Assembly: GCF_020075545.1 (NCBI RefSeq)
Contig: NZ_JAIQZK010000001.1
Coordinates: 1,271,600-1,335,599, forward strand
Source: Nocardioides sp. TRM66260-LWL
Lineage (GTDB): Bacteria; Actinomycetota; Actinomycetes; Propionibacteriales; Nocardioidaceae
Direction: 5' to 3'
DNA length: 64,000 nt
A program made the position numbers and the translations under genes. Each line of letters starts with the position of its first letter. The stretch's first letter is position 1. Shown here in pieces: positions 1-8,668 of the stretch. The notes beneath the pieces are model-generated. The model ran no database searches. It saw only the letters and a program-made list of their open reading frames with translations, and was not told the origin of the DNA.

Positions 1-919
1 CCAGACGCTCCAGTGCGAGCGACTGCGCGGGCTCGGTCGAGCGGTGTCCGGCGGCGAACCAGGCGACGGCCCCGGGGGCGATCCGCTCGGCGGTCAGCGC
101 GCAGGCGACGCTCATCAGCCCGTCGAGCAGCACCGGCACGCCGGCCCGTGCGGCGGCGACCAGGAAGCCGACCGTCGCCGCCAGATCGGCGCTGCCGACG
201 GCGGCGAGGGTTTCGTGCGGGTCCGCGAGGCGGTGCCCGGCGCGGTCGAGCGCGGTGGCGAGCACCTCGGTCTTGCGGGTCAGGCCGTCGTTGTCGATGC
301 CGGTGCCGCGGCCGACGACCGCGGCGGCCGGCAGGTCGAGCGCGGCGGCGACGAGGGCCGCGGCCGCGGTCGTGTTGCCGATGCCCATGTCGCCGGTGAG
401 CAGGAGCCCGGCGCCCGCGGCGATCTCCTCGGCCGCGACGGCGGCGCCGGCGTCCAGGGCGGCCTCGAGCTCGGCGCGGCTCAGGGCGTCCTCGAGGTGC
501 AGCGCGCCACTGCCGCGGCGGACCTTGAACCGCTGCAGCGGCGTGCGGACGTCGTCGGGCAGGTCGGCGAGGTCGTCGTCGACGCCCAGGTCGAGCACCC
601 GCACGGCGACGTCGTGCGCGGCGGCGAGCGCGCTGACGCCGGCCCGACCGGTCAGGAACGTGCGCACCATCGCGCCGGTGATCGCGGGCGGGAAGGCCGA
701 GACCCCGTGGGCCGCGACCCCGTGGTCGCCGGCGAAGATCACCAGTCGCACCGTGCCCGGGCCCAGCGGGCGCGGCGGCACGGCGTCCTGGCACGCGCTC
801 AGCCAGACCCCCAGCTCGCCGAGGCGACCCAGGGCGCCGGGGGGCGTGGCGAGACCCGCGAGCCGCTCGGCGGCAGCCGCGCGGGCGGTCTCGGACGGGG
901 GACGGACGGTGACGCTCAT
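1..919 (-). CDS. cobT: Nicotinate-nucleotide--dimethylbenzimidazole phosphoribosyltransferase, 3' end outside window
   Basis: CobT moves the phosphoribosyl group of nicotinate mononucleotide to dimethylbenzimidazole, making alpha-ribazole phosphate for the lower ligand of cobalamin; it acts in the cytoplasm. I read 306 codons from an ATG at 919 leftwards without a stop. The family's glycine-rich GDMGIGNTTAAAAL stretch is visible at about residue 176, preceded by FAGDHGVAAHGVSAFP near residue 64. The last visible residues, AAGHRSTEPAQSLALERLG, match the stretch just before the catalytic Glu loop, so the active-site base and C-terminus lie beyond the left edge. No cobalamin riboswitch is visible in the 100 bases upstream. 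Confidence 0.93.
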   Translation of the reverse strand, partial: MSVTVRPPSETARAAAAERLAGLATPPGALGRLGELGVWLSACQDAVPPRPLGPGTVRLVIFAGDHGVAAHGVSAFPPAITGAMVRTFLTGRAGVSALAAAHDVAVRVLDLGVDDDLADLPDDVRTPLQRFKVRRGSGALHLEDALSRAELEAALDAGAAVAAEEIAAGAGLLLTGDMGIGNTTAAAALVAAALDLPAAAVVGRGTGIDNDGLTRKTEVLATALDRAGHRLADPHETLAAVGSADLAATVGFLVAAARAGVPVLLDGLMSVACALTAERIAPGAVAWFAAGHRSTEPAQSLALERL

Positions 920-1018
920 GGGGCCGGACGCTAGCCGAGCGCCGGACGGGGGCGGCGCGGACCCGTCCGGTCCGCACCGCCCCCGTCCCAGCTGCCCGGG
1001 ATCCCCGAGACGTCCCAG

Positions 1019-3667
1019 TCAGACCAGCGGCGTGCTCCCCTGGGCCGAGCCGGCCAGGTAGTTCGCGCGCTCGGGCACCGAGGCGGTGAACCCGCCGTCG
1101 GGCGAGGCCGAGAGCAGGTCGCCGCGGCAGGTGGCCACGCCGTGGCGATCGGTCACGGCGTCGCAGGCCGCGGAGGCCGGACGTCCCGAGGGCTGCACGC
1201 GCACCGGCACGCCCGCGATCGGCCGTCCGGTCACCGCGCTGCGCACGGTGGTCGTGTACGTGACGGCGAGCTGCAGCAGGCTCACGGCTCGCGACGTCGA
1301 GCTGGTCGTGACCGTGTTCGGCGCCTTGCGGACGACGAGGTCGCCGTTGCGGTAGGTCACCCGGTAGTCCGACGCCGCCGAGCCCGTGAGGCTGACGCCG
1401 CTGCACGAGCTGCCGACGAGACGGTAGGACCCGGCTGCCAGCGGGTCGCCGACGGCCCGGCCGCCACCGATCCGGGCGCAGTCGAGGCTGCCCGTCAGCG
1501 CGACGTCGTCCGGCGTCGTCGCCGACGGCGTGAACCGCGTCGCGGTCTCGCCGTAGACCCGCTCGCCACTGGGCGTGACCGTCACCGAGCGCGGTGCGAT
1601 GACGACGAGGATCGTCGGTGAGACCGACCCGTCAGAGGCGGCATCGCCTTCGTAGACGGCGAACACGTTGTGCGAGCCCGCGTGCAGTCGAACGCCCGCG
1701 AGTCGAGCCGCACCATCCACGAGCGCAGCACGCCCGAGCGGGACGTCGCGATCGTTCACGCGCTCGTAGAACGCAACCTCGCCCTGGGGCTGTCCGCCTG
1801 CAGCACGGACCACCGAGGCCCTGAGCGTGAAGGACCCGCCGAACACGCGCGACGACACCGGGGCCAGCGACGTCGTAGTCGCGTCGAGCTCACCCGGGAA
1901 GGTCTCGATGTCACCTTCGTCGAGCTGCTCGAGGTAGCTCCGGATCTCCGCCCCAGCACCAGAGAGCGCGACGAGCTCCTGGATCGGAGCCTCGCTGCCG
2001 ACGGAGGCCTCCGGCTCGGTGAAGTCGTCGGCGACCGTGTAGAAGTCACCACGTTCGCCGTTGCTGCCGACCACCAGGGTCAGCGCGCCCGCCGGGTTCT
2101 GCGGATCGCGTGCACGCAACCGCCAGTCGAGGTTCACCGCCCGCTCGCGGCTGAAGTCGATGCGCCACACGGTCCCCTGGCCGGACGCACTCGGGACACC
2201 AGCCGCGTTGTACGCGTAGGACATGATGCTGCGGTAGTCGTGGTCGCCGGCCGGGTCGTCCTCGGCGCCGTGATGCCGGAGTCCGTACAGATGTCCGAGC
2301 TCGTGCATCGCCGTGATGGCGTTGATGCGGTCGTCCAGGTACGAGCGAAGCGTGCCGCTCGTGATCGCCGGAGTGCCCGCCTCGCGTCGCATCTCCTCCC
2401 GCCACGTGGGCTCGTCCATCGTCACGACGAGATCGTCGGCGAGGATCCCAGCCGCCTCTCCGCCGGTCCCAAGCCCGTCCACGTGGTTCGGACACGCGCA
2501 CACGTACTTGGCGAGCTGTGGGGTCGAGGCACTGCGTGCCCATCCGGAGGCGTTGAACGAGCTCCCCCCCTGATTCGGGGCGGCCGACTTGACTGCCCCG
2601 AAGAAGGCGCGGGTCGCCTCGACACGATCAGGGACCTGGCTCCGGTCGAGGACTCCCCGGTGCTCGACGAAGTGCACAGCGATCCCGCCAGGGACGGGCG
2701 CGGTCGAGAAGGCGCGCACGATCATGCCTTGGATCCGTGCGTTCCAGCGCTCGCCCCGGACGGTGTCGACGTACACGAACGCATCGGTGCGACCGACCCG
2801 AGCCCCCGCCGCAGCGAGGTCGACGTAGCGGTCGTTGACCCACACGCCGTCGGTCTCCCACTTGTCAGGCAGGCCGTCGTCGTCGGTGTCGGGCCACTCC
2901 CACCAGTTGGAGGCGCAGCCGAAGCCGGCGGGCACGTTGCGGGGGTCGTTGCTCGTGCAGCCGTTGCGGATCGGGAACACGAACTCGCCCGCTTCGGTGC
3001 TGTTGAACGAGCGCGCCGCCAGACTCAGCGGCCCGCCGTCGAGGAAGGCGCCGCGCTGTCCGGAGCCGGCGAGCTCCAGCGAGCGGTCGGGATCTCCGTT
3101 GGAGAATCCAGCGTGCGCGGATGCGCCTCCACTGGCCTGGCCGAGCTCCCACTCGATCCGGTCGTAGCGGAACACGACGTCGAAGCCCGAGGGCTGCTCG
3201 ACGAGCAGGAGCTGGAAGGTGTTTCGACGATCGCCACCCACGTTGTAGTAGCCGACGTCCTTCCACGTCACGCAGAACGCAGTGCGACCGCGGTAGGTGG
3301 CGTTCCCGTAGGTGACCTGGCCGAGGTCGCCTCGCGTGTCCACGTCACCGAAGAACGGCGCGATGATCACCTGAGAGGTGCGACTGAGGTCGAACGGGAC
3401 GTAGGTCGACAGCGGTCGGTCGAAGGTGACGTTGCCGTTGTTGTTCACCCAGAGCGACTGGTAGCGGTGGCCGTAGAAGTCGAGCTCGAACGGCAGCTGG
3501 ACGTTGCTCGACGAGCCGTCGTCGTTCGCGGGGAGGACGTTCGCACGACAGCCCTCGTCGTCGATGGGAGCAGCCGCCTGAGCGGGGCTCTGGAGGAGAG
3601 CGAACAGGGCGAGCACGATCATCATGCTGACCGCGATGGCGCTGGCACGGGAGCGAGCATGGAGCAC
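1019..3667 (-). CDS. Secreted NIDO-domain metzincin-type metalloprotease with Ig-like repeats
   Basis: An 882-residue exported protein, probably a zinc protease acting outside the cell. The GTG at 3667 follows GAGG by six bases and opens a clear signal peptide ending near SPAQAAA (about residue 33). Next is a nidogen-like (NIDO) module (about 45-200; VNNNGNVTF, FGDVDTRG), a calcium-site-like DTDDDGLPDKWE near 260, and the full metzincin zinc motif HELGHLYGLRHH near 452 with a Met-turn SIMSYAY about 28 residues later. The C-terminal third looks like three Ig/MBG-type beta domains (about 605-700, 692-780, 790-882). The zinc ligands and Met-turn are read directly; adhesion or matrix degradation is inference. 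It stands alone, with no operon partner. Confidence 0.85.
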   Translation of the reverse strand: MLHARSRASAIAVSMMIVLALFALLQSPAQAAAPIDDEGCRANVLPANDDGSSSNVQLPFELDFYGHRYQSLWVNNNGNVTFDRPLSTYVPFDLSRTSQVIIAPFFGDVDTRGDLGQVTYGNATYRGRTAFCVTWKDVGYYNVGGDRRNTFQLLLVEQPSGFDVVFRYDRIEWELGQASGGASAHAGFSNGDPDRSLELAGSGQRGAFLDGGPLSLAARSFNSTEAGEFVFPIRNGCTSNDPRNVPAGFGCASNWWEWPDTDDDGLPDKWETDGVWVNDRYVDLAAAGARVGRTDAFVYVDTVRGERWNARIQGMIVRAFSTAPVPGGIAVHFVEHRGVLDRSQVPDRVEATRAFFGAVKSAAPNQGGSSFNASGWARSASTPQLAKYVCACPNHVDGLGTGGEAAGILADDLVVTMDEPTWREEMRREAGTPAITSGTLRSYLDDRINAITAMHELGHLYGLRHHGAEDDPAGDHDYRSIMSYAYNAAGVPSASGQGTVWRIDFSRERAVNLDWRLRARDPQNPAGALTLVVGSNGERGDFYTVADDFTEPEASVGSEAPIQELVALSGAGAEIRSYLEQLDEGDIETFPGELDATTTSLAPVSSRVFGGSFTLRASVVRAAGGQPQGEVAFYERVNDRDVPLGRAALVDGAARLAGVRLHAGSHNVFAVYEGDAASDGSVSPTILVVIAPRSVTVTPSGERVYGETATRFTPSATTPDDVALTGSLDCARIGGGRAVGDPLAAGSYRLVGSSCSGVSLTGSAASDYRVTYRNGDLVVRKAPNTVTTSSTSRAVSLLQLAVTYTTTVRSAVTGRPIAGVPVRVQPSGRPASAACDAVTDRHGVATCRGDLLSASPDGGFTASVPERANYLAGSAQGSTPLV

Positions 3668-3810
3668 GGGGCACCTCGGGGTGGGGGTCTGCGTGGTCGC
3701 GGCACGTCGGGGGTCGTCCGCGATGGGAGCGACCCGAAACGTAGTGCTGCGGAACCCATCGCACAGGGCTTCGACGCAGGCGTCTAGACCGATCTCCCAG
3801 GTGCTGAGCG

Positions 3811-3841
3811 CGGCTCCGGACGTTCCCGGACGTTCCCGGAC
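3811..3841. repeat. Short tandem repeat between secreted protease and Mak_N_cap gene
   Basis: Two exact copies of the 10-mer cgttcccgga are preceded by the related ctccgga. The repeat lies just downstream of the stop of the gene ending at 3850 and upstream of the protease promoter region. Its function is unknown. Confidence 0.6.
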
Positions 3842-3849
3842 AGGAACCC

Positions 3850-4392
3850 TCAGCCGAGCAGCGCGACGACGCCCGAGCCGCCGTCCCAGGTGGCCCGCAG
3901 GTGGGTGCGACCACCGGCGTCCGAGGCGACGACGTCGAGCAGCTGCGGCTCGCCCTCCTCGGCCTCGAGCTCCGAGCCCGAGACGTCGGCGGAGCCCGCG
4001 ACCCGCGCGATCCGCACGGTCGGCTCGCGTCGCAGCACGAGCTCGTCGCCGTCGTAGACCTCCTCGACCGCCTGCTCCTGGGTGCCGGCGAGCGCGGCGG
4101 CGACGCACGCGCGGGCGACCGGGTCGTCGCCGCCGCGGTAGATCCAGCGGCTGCCGAGCACGCTGTGCTGCATCGTCGCGACCTCCGCGACGCCCTCCAG
4201 GGGTGCGCCGCGGTAGGAGAGCACGACGTGGACGACCGCGTCGGCGTCCTGCAGCAGGTAGCCCTCGACGCCGACCTCGCCGGCCGGGTCGTCGAGCCGG
4301 TAGGCGCCGAGGAGCGGCAGATCGCGTCCGAGGACGGTGGCGAGCACCTCGGCCTTGGTCGGCGTGATCGTGGCCCGGTGCAGGATCGACAT
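3850..4392 (-). CDS. Maltokinase N-terminal cap-like domain protein (CG0192-type)
   Basis: A 180-residue soluble protein. Its start MSILHRATITPTKAEVLA, the phrase DDPAGEVGVEGYLL, the block YRGAPLEGVAEVATMQHSVLG and the pair RWIYRGGDDPVA are the hallmarks of the actinobacterial CG0192-like family, which is the N-terminal cap of maltokinase occurring alone. It lacks the kinase catalytic domain, so it cannot phosphorylate maltose by itself. The ATG at 4392 is chosen because the family begins here; an upstream extension would run into cstA. It is divergent from cstA with about 130 bases between starts, so the two may share a control region. A link to carbon supply is inference. Confidence 0.7.
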   Translation of the reverse strand: MSILHRATITPTKAEVLATVLGRDLPLLGAYRLDDPAGEVGVEGYLLQDADAVVHVVLSYRGAPLEGVAEVATMQHSVLGSRWIYRGGDDPVARACVAAALAGTQEQAVEEVYDGDELVLRREPTVRIARVAGSADVSGSELEAEEGEPQLLDVVASDAGGRTHLRATWDGGSGVVALLG

Positions 4393-4523
4393 GCCACGAT
4401 CGTGGCACTCGCCGCACCGCCGTCGACCACCCGAGGGGCTGGCCGGGATGCTCCGGGTGTGACGGCGGTCGCAGCCCGGTGGCAGGGTGGGGACGACGTG
4501 TCCACCATCTCGGGAGTGAGCCC

Positions 4524-6731
4524 ATGTCCGGTCCCTCGACGACCCTGCCCGCACCGCCGGTGGCGCCACCGGGGGCGCCCCGCTGGCGCTCGACGCTGAT
4601 CTGGATCCTGGTTGCCCTGCTCGGCGGCGTGTCCTGGGCGGTCCTCGCCCTGGCTCGCGGCGAGGACGTCTCGGCGCTCTGGATCCTGTTCGCCGCCCTC
4701 TGCACCTACGCGATCGCGTACCGCTTCTACGCCCGCTGGATCGCGCGGCGCGTGCTCGAGGTCGACGACAGCCGGGCGACGCCGGCCGAACGGCTGGCCG
4801 ACGGCGTCGACTTCGAGGTGACCGATCGGCGGGTGCTCTTCGGGCACCACTTCGCCGCGATCGCCGGCGCGGGGCCGCTCGTCGGCCCGGTGCTCGCCGC
4901 GCAGATGGGCTACCTGCCCGGCACGATCTGGATCATCGTCGGCGTCGTGCTGGCCGGCGCGGTGCAGGACATGGTCGTCCTGTTGTTCTCGGTGCGCCGT
5001 GACGGCACGTCGCTGGGCCAGATGATCCGCCGCGAGATCGGCGTCGTCGGCGGCACGGCCGCCCTGGTCGCGGTCTTCGCGATCATGGTGATCCTGCTGG
5101 CGGTGCTCGCCCTGGTCGTCGTCAACGCGCTGGCCGAGTCGCCGTGGGGCGTCTTCTCGATCGGGCTGACCATCCCGATCGCGCTCTTCATGGGTCTCTA
5201 CCTGCGGGTGCTGCGCCCCGGACGCGTGCTCGAGACCACGGCGCTGGGCGTCGTCCTGCTGCTGGCGGCGATCGTCGGCGGCGGGTACGTCGAGCAGCTC
5301 GGCCTCGAGGGGCCGCTGACGCTGTCGAAGGAGACGCTGACCCTGCTGCTCGTCGGCTACGGCTTCCTCGCCTCGGTGCTGCCGGTGTGGATGCTGCTGA
5401 CCCCGCGCGACTACCTCTCGACGTTCATGAAGGTCGGGGTCATCGCACTGCTCGCCGTAGCGCTGCTGGTCGCCCACCCGTCGCTGCAGGCCGACGCCGT
5501 CACGCCGTTCGCCACCGCGGGCAACGGCCCGGTCTTCGCGGGCAAGCTGTTCCCGTTCGCGTTCATCACGATCGCCTGCGGCGCGCTCTCGGGGTTCCAC
5601 GCGCTCATCGCCTCGGGCACCACGCCGAAGATGCTGGCCAAGGAGGGCCAGGTGCGGATGATCGGCTACGGCGGGATGCTGCTGGAGTCGTTCGTCGCGA
5701 TCGGAGCCCTGATCGCCGCCTGCGTCATCGACCAGGGGCTCTACTTCTCCCTCAACTCGCCCGTCGGGCTCACCGGCGGCACCGTCGACCAGGCCGCGCA
5801 GTTCGTCGCCGGCCTCGGCTACCCGATCTCCCCCGACCAGCTCGCGGCCGCCGCGCGGGCCGTGGAGGAGCAGACGCTCATCTCCCGCACCGGGGGCGCG
5901 CCGACGCTCGCCGTCGGGCTCTCGCAGGTGTTCTCCAGCGCCTTCGGCGGCGGGCTCGCCGCCTTCTGGTACCACTTCGCGATCATGTTCGAGGCGCTGT
6001 TCATCCTCACCGCCGTCGACGCCGGCACCCGGGTCGGGCGGTTCATGCTGCAGGACACCGTCGGCAACGTCTGGCCGCGGTTCGGCGACGTCACGTGGCG
6101 CCCTGCCGCCTGGACCGCCTCCGCCGCCGTGGTCGGCGCCTGGGGCTACATGCTCTACGTCGGCGTCTCCGACCCGCTGGGCGGGATCAACCAGCTCTAT
6201 CCGCTCTTCGGCATCTCCAACCAGCTGCTCGCCGCGATCGCCCTGACCCTGTGCGTGACGCTGCTCGTCAAGCACGGCAGGGCCCGGTACACATGGGTGC
6301 CCGGCGTGCCGCTGGCGTGGGACCTCGTCGTCACGCTGACGGCGTCGTGGCAGAAGGTGTTCTCCGCCGACCCCGCCATCGGGTACTTCGCCCAGGCCGA
6401 CAAGTACCGCACCGCCCGCGACGCCGGTCAGCTGCTCGCCCCCGCGAAGACCGTGGACGACCTCGACGTGGTCATCCGCAACTCGGTGACCAACGGCGTC
6501 ATCCAGGCCGTCTTCGCCGTGCTGGTGCTGCTCGTCGTGGCCAACGCCGCGGTGGTCGTCGTCCGGGGGCTCCGGGCCGGCGGACTGCCCACCACTGAGG
6601 TGCCCGCGGTGCCGTCGCGCATCGTCGCCCCGGCCGACTTCGTCGCCACGCCGGCCGAGCGGGCCGCGCTCGCGGCGCGGGAGGCCGAGCAGCGCCCGCC
6701 CGCCGCCAGTGGCGCCGGGAGCCCCCGATGA
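4524..6731 (+). CDS. cstA: Carbon starvation protein A, peptide/pyruvate transporter family
   Basis: A 735-residue polytopic membrane protein of the CstA/BtsT family, which takes up peptides or pyruvate during carbon shortage. The ATG at 4524 follows GGGAGTGAG. Family features are FGHHFAAIAGAGPLVGPVLAAQ near residue 110, the stretch GALSGFHALIASGTTPK and the C-terminal GGINQLYPLFGISNQLLAA. I count roughly 16-18 hydrophobic segments. It overlaps the small ybdD gene by four bases (ATGA), the usual arrangement for this family, where YbdD or YjiX accompanies the carrier. Confidence 0.95.
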   Translation: MSGPSTTLPAPPVAPPGAPRWRSTLIWILVALLGGVSWAVLALARGEDVSALWILFAALCTYAIAYRFYARWIARRVLEVDDSRATPAERLADGVDFEVTDRRVLFGHHFAAIAGAGPLVGPVLAAQMGYLPGTIWIIVGVVLAGAVQDMVVLLFSVRRDGTSLGQMIRREIGVVGGTAALVAVFAIMVILLAVLALVVVNALAESPWGVFSIGLTIPIALFMGLYLRVLRPGRVLETTALGVVLLLAAIVGGGYVEQLGLEGPLTLSKETLTLLLVGYGFLASVLPVWMLLTPRDYLSTFMKVGVIALLAVALLVAHPSLQADAVTPFATAGNGPVFAGKLFPFAFITIACGALSGFHALIASGTTPKMLAKEGQVRMIGYGGMLLESFVAIGALIAACVIDQGLYFSLNSPVGLTGGTVDQAAQFVAGLGYPISPDQLAAAARAVEEQTLISRTGGAPTLAVGLSQVFSSAFGGGLAAFWYHFAIMFEALFILTAVDAGTRVGRFMLQDTVGNVWPRFGDVTWRPAAWTASAAVVGAWGYMLYVGVSDPLGGINQLYPLFGISNQLLAAIALTLCVTLLVKHGRARYTWVPGVPLAWDLVVTLTASWQKVFSADPAIGYFAQADKYRTARDAGQLLAPAKTVDDLDVVIRNSVTNGVIQAVFAVLVLLVVANAAVVVVRGLRAGGLPTTEVPAVPSRIVAPADFVATPAERAALAAREAEQRPPAASGAGSPR

Positions 6732-6904
6732 GACGCGTCCTGGCCGGCATGCGCTGGTACCTGCGAGCCGTCACCGGCGAGGCGCGCTACGACGAGCACG
6801 TCGCCGCCTGTCGGCGGAACGGCGTGACGCCGCTGTCCCGCCGTGCGTTCGAGCGGCACCGCGCCCACCTGCGCGAGCACCGGACGTCGTCGCGTTGCTG
6901 CTGA
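6728..6904 (+). CDS. ybdD: YbdD/YjiX family small protein
   Basis: A 58-residue protein starting at the ATG inside the cstA stop (ATGA). It reads MRRVLAGMRWYLRAVTGEA, followed by a YDEHVAACRR segment and a basic tail ending in two cysteines. The W-Y-x-x-x-x-G-x-x-x-Y-D pattern is typical of the YbdD/YjiX (DUF466) family, whose genes almost always follow cstA. The family is needed for transport by the CstA-type carrier in enterobacteria (established knowledge). Translational coupling here suggests equal production with CstA. Confidence 0.9.
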   Translation: MRRVLAGMRWYLRAVTGEARYDEHVAACRRNGVTPLSRRAFERHRAHLREHRTSSRCC

Positions 6905-6972
6905 TGCGGGCCGATTCCGGGCCCCCGGTCCGCCTGTTGTAGTGTTCACGCGCTGCCCTCCGGGGCGGCGTT

Positions 6973-7052
<80 letters not shown>

Positions 7053-7056
7053 CGAG

Positions 7057-7099
7057 AAGCTCCTCTGATCTGCATAACCGCAGGTCAGGGGAGCTTTTT
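7057..7099 (+). terminator. Rho-independent terminator of tRNA-Pro (left copy)
   Basis: Arms at 7057-7073 and 7080-7096 form a 17-bp stem with two G-U pairs and the loop ATAACC, running into a short T run. It shares the words CTCTGATC and GCAGGTCAG with the hairpin at 9416-9457. Confidence 0.9.
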
Positions 7100-7360
7100 G
7101 CTTCCCGGGACGAGCTCCGCAGATGAGAACCGTTGTCACTACGACCGGCGCTCATGGAGCAAATTTGGAGCAAACCTCTCTTGCGCCGCTCGCCAGGGTG
7201 GTCTCAGAGGGTCCTCCAGAGGCCCGTGATCGCTCATTGGGAGACGTCCATGAACCATTCCGTCCGCCATTCCCCCACGCCCCCGCAGCCGGCAAGGTCG
7301 GCGTCGTCGCGGCCGGCGGCCACCCGACGAGCCCGAGACGCTGACCGCGTTCGTGGGCGG
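7100..7360. other. Left inner flank of the islet, no convincing gene
   Basis: No recognisable coding sequence. At 7154-7175 there is a double motif, ATGGAGCAA then TGGAGCAAA, which recurs at the other end of the islet (9252-9273). No integrase reading frame remains. Confidence 0.6.
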
Positions 7361-7858
7361 CTAGAGCAGCGCTTTCCAGAAGACGATCTTGTCCTCGTCG
7401 GGTCCGTAGAACTGCCGAATGCGAGCCTCCTCATCGAAGCCTCGAGCGAGGTAGAAGCGCTGTGCCTCGGCGTAGCCACTCCCGGACGACGTCTCCACGA
7501 TCAGGCACCGTGCGATGCCCTCTCCAGCGTCGCGGAGTTGCTCCTCGACGGTCGAGATCAAAGCGGTTCCAAGGCCGCTTCCGTGGCACGTCGGATCCAC
7601 TGCGAGGAACAGAAGATTCCAGATGCGGTCGGCAAAGGCCTCAGCGGAGACATACGCCGCGGCCTGGACGGCGTGAGGATCGCTCGAGGGAGTCGCGACG
7701 AGCCAAGTGGAGTCCGACGTCGGCTCCTCGATCCACCGCTCGAAGGTGCTTTGCAAGTCCTCGAGCTCCTCGGGAACGAACATGTCGTTCGACAGAGCGA
7801 TCGCCGAGATGGCGGGCCAATCCTCTTGTTGTGCCGGTCGCACGGCGCAGGTAGTCAC
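7361..7858 (-). CDS. GNAT-family N-acetyltransferase (islet passenger)
   Basis: A 165-residue GCN5-related acetyltransferase that would move acetyl from acetyl-CoA to an unidentified amine. The core reads LAVDPTCHGSGLGTALIST near residue 92 (beta-4 and the pyrophosphate-binding loop, here H-x-S-G-L-G), followed by LIVETSSGSGYAEAQRFYLARGFDEEA, the usual C-terminal motif B. The start is GTG at 7858. It sits in the tRNA-Pro islet, separated by about 50 bases from the HNH gene on the same strand. It could be a toxin- or antibiotic-modifying enzyme, but no substrate can be inferred. Confidence 0.85.
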   Translation of the reverse strand: MTTCAVRPAQQEDWPAISAIALSNDMFVPEELEDLQSTFERWIEEPTSDSTWLVATPSSDPHAVQAAAYVSAEAFADRIWNLLFLAVDPTCHGSGLGTALISTVEEQLRDAGEGIARCLIVETSSGSGYAEAQRFYLARGFDEEARIRQFYGPDEDKIVFWKALL

Positions 7859-7911
7859 GATCAGCGACCGTAGCGAGACCTCGACCTCCTTGTCGCCGAG
7901 TTTTCAGCCGA

Positions 7912-8229
7912 CTACGCGACGCCCCAGCGGCGCGCCTGGAGTGCCGTGATGCCCGGGTGCTGAGCGACCCGCCGCAGCACCGGCTGCCAGATCCGCTTGC
8001 TCCGGTGCACCACGTCCAGGTGGCAGTCGTGGCCGGGCAGCCAGCCCACCACCACGAGGTTGCTCGGCACGTCCAGCCCGCCCTCGGAGCGGTACTCGAT
8101 GTGGTGCAGCGCCGGCGTCTCCACGTACCGCCCGCACACGCGACAGCACGACTGGTCCCGGTCGATCACGAACTCTCGAACGTCCGTTGGCACCAGGCCC
8201 AGGCGCTCGAGCTCCAGCTCTCCATCCAC
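7912..8229 (-). CDS. HNH endonuclease-like protein (islet passenger)
   Basis: About 105 residues if started at GTG 8229. CRVCG supplies one zinc pair, ALHHIEYRSEGG is the HNH core with its paired histidines, and N followed by GHDCH completes the fold, so all key positions are present. The C-terminal IWQPVLRRVAQHPGITALQARRW tail resembles small HNH proteins of actinophages. The frame is open back to an ATG at 8316, but that would overlap the divergent neighbour; no good ribosome site supports either start. Only 31 bases separate the two divergent genes, which is tight for two promoters. Confidence 0.75.
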   Translation of the reverse strand: MDGELELERLGLVPTDVREFVIDRDQSCCRVCGRYVETPALHHIEYRSEGGLDVPSNLVVVGWLPGHDCHLDVVHRSKRIWQPVLRRVAQHPGITALQARRWGVA

Positions 8230-8260
8230 CCCTTCAACGCTAGTTAGCGAGGCAACCCAG

Positions 8261-8668
8261 ATGCAGGACCTGCACGCCCAGATGTGGCACCAGCTGCTCG
8301 ACCGCGGCCCCTTCATCCAGTACGCCAGCGGCGAGTTCCCGCCCTACGGCTACACCGTCGGTCGATGGCTCACGGGCGAGCCTGAGTACCTCGTCTCCGG
8401 CCTCTCCGCCGACGACACCCACGCCCTGCTCGGGCACCTCCTGCACGACGGCACCGAGATCCTCCCGCACTGCCCGGCGCTGCCCTCCCGCATGGCCCTC
8501 ATGCTGTACGAGCGGCCCATCGTCTCAACGCCGGCGCTCGGCGCGCTCGCCCTGTTCGGCGAGGCGGCAACGCGCGTTGAGCAGGTGGTCTGGTATCACC
8601 TGAACAGCCCCATCGTCACCGCCTCCACCGCCACCCAGACCCTCTACGACCTCCGGGACGACTCATGA
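8261..8668 (+). CDS. DUF4262-like protein (islet passenger)
   Basis: A 135-residue soluble protein starting at ATG 8261, eight bases after GAGG. The phrases PPYGYTVGRWLTGEPEYLVSGLSADDTHALLGHLL match the DUF4262 layout (F/Y-x-Y-T-V-G ... P-E-x-x-V-x-G-L), a family of unknown function. Its stop overlaps the next gene's ATG (ATGA), so the two are co-translated. The HNH gene is divergent. The assignment rests on my memory of the family pattern. Confidence 0.6.
   Translation: MQDLHAQMWHQLLDRGPFIQYASGEFPPYGYTVGRWLTGEPEYLVSGLSADDTHALLGHLLHDGTEILPHCPALPSRMALMLYERPIVSTPALGALALFGEAATRVEQVVWYHLNSPIVTASTATQTLYDLRDDS

Noticed and set aside
920..1018. Cobalamin riboswitch before cobT
   Set aside because: The 99 bases lack a B12-box-like core; nothing supports it.
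7123..7344. Open frames left of the GNAT gene as an integrase remnant
   Set aside because: No tyrosine-recombinase motif (R, H-x-x-R, Y) can be read in any frame.
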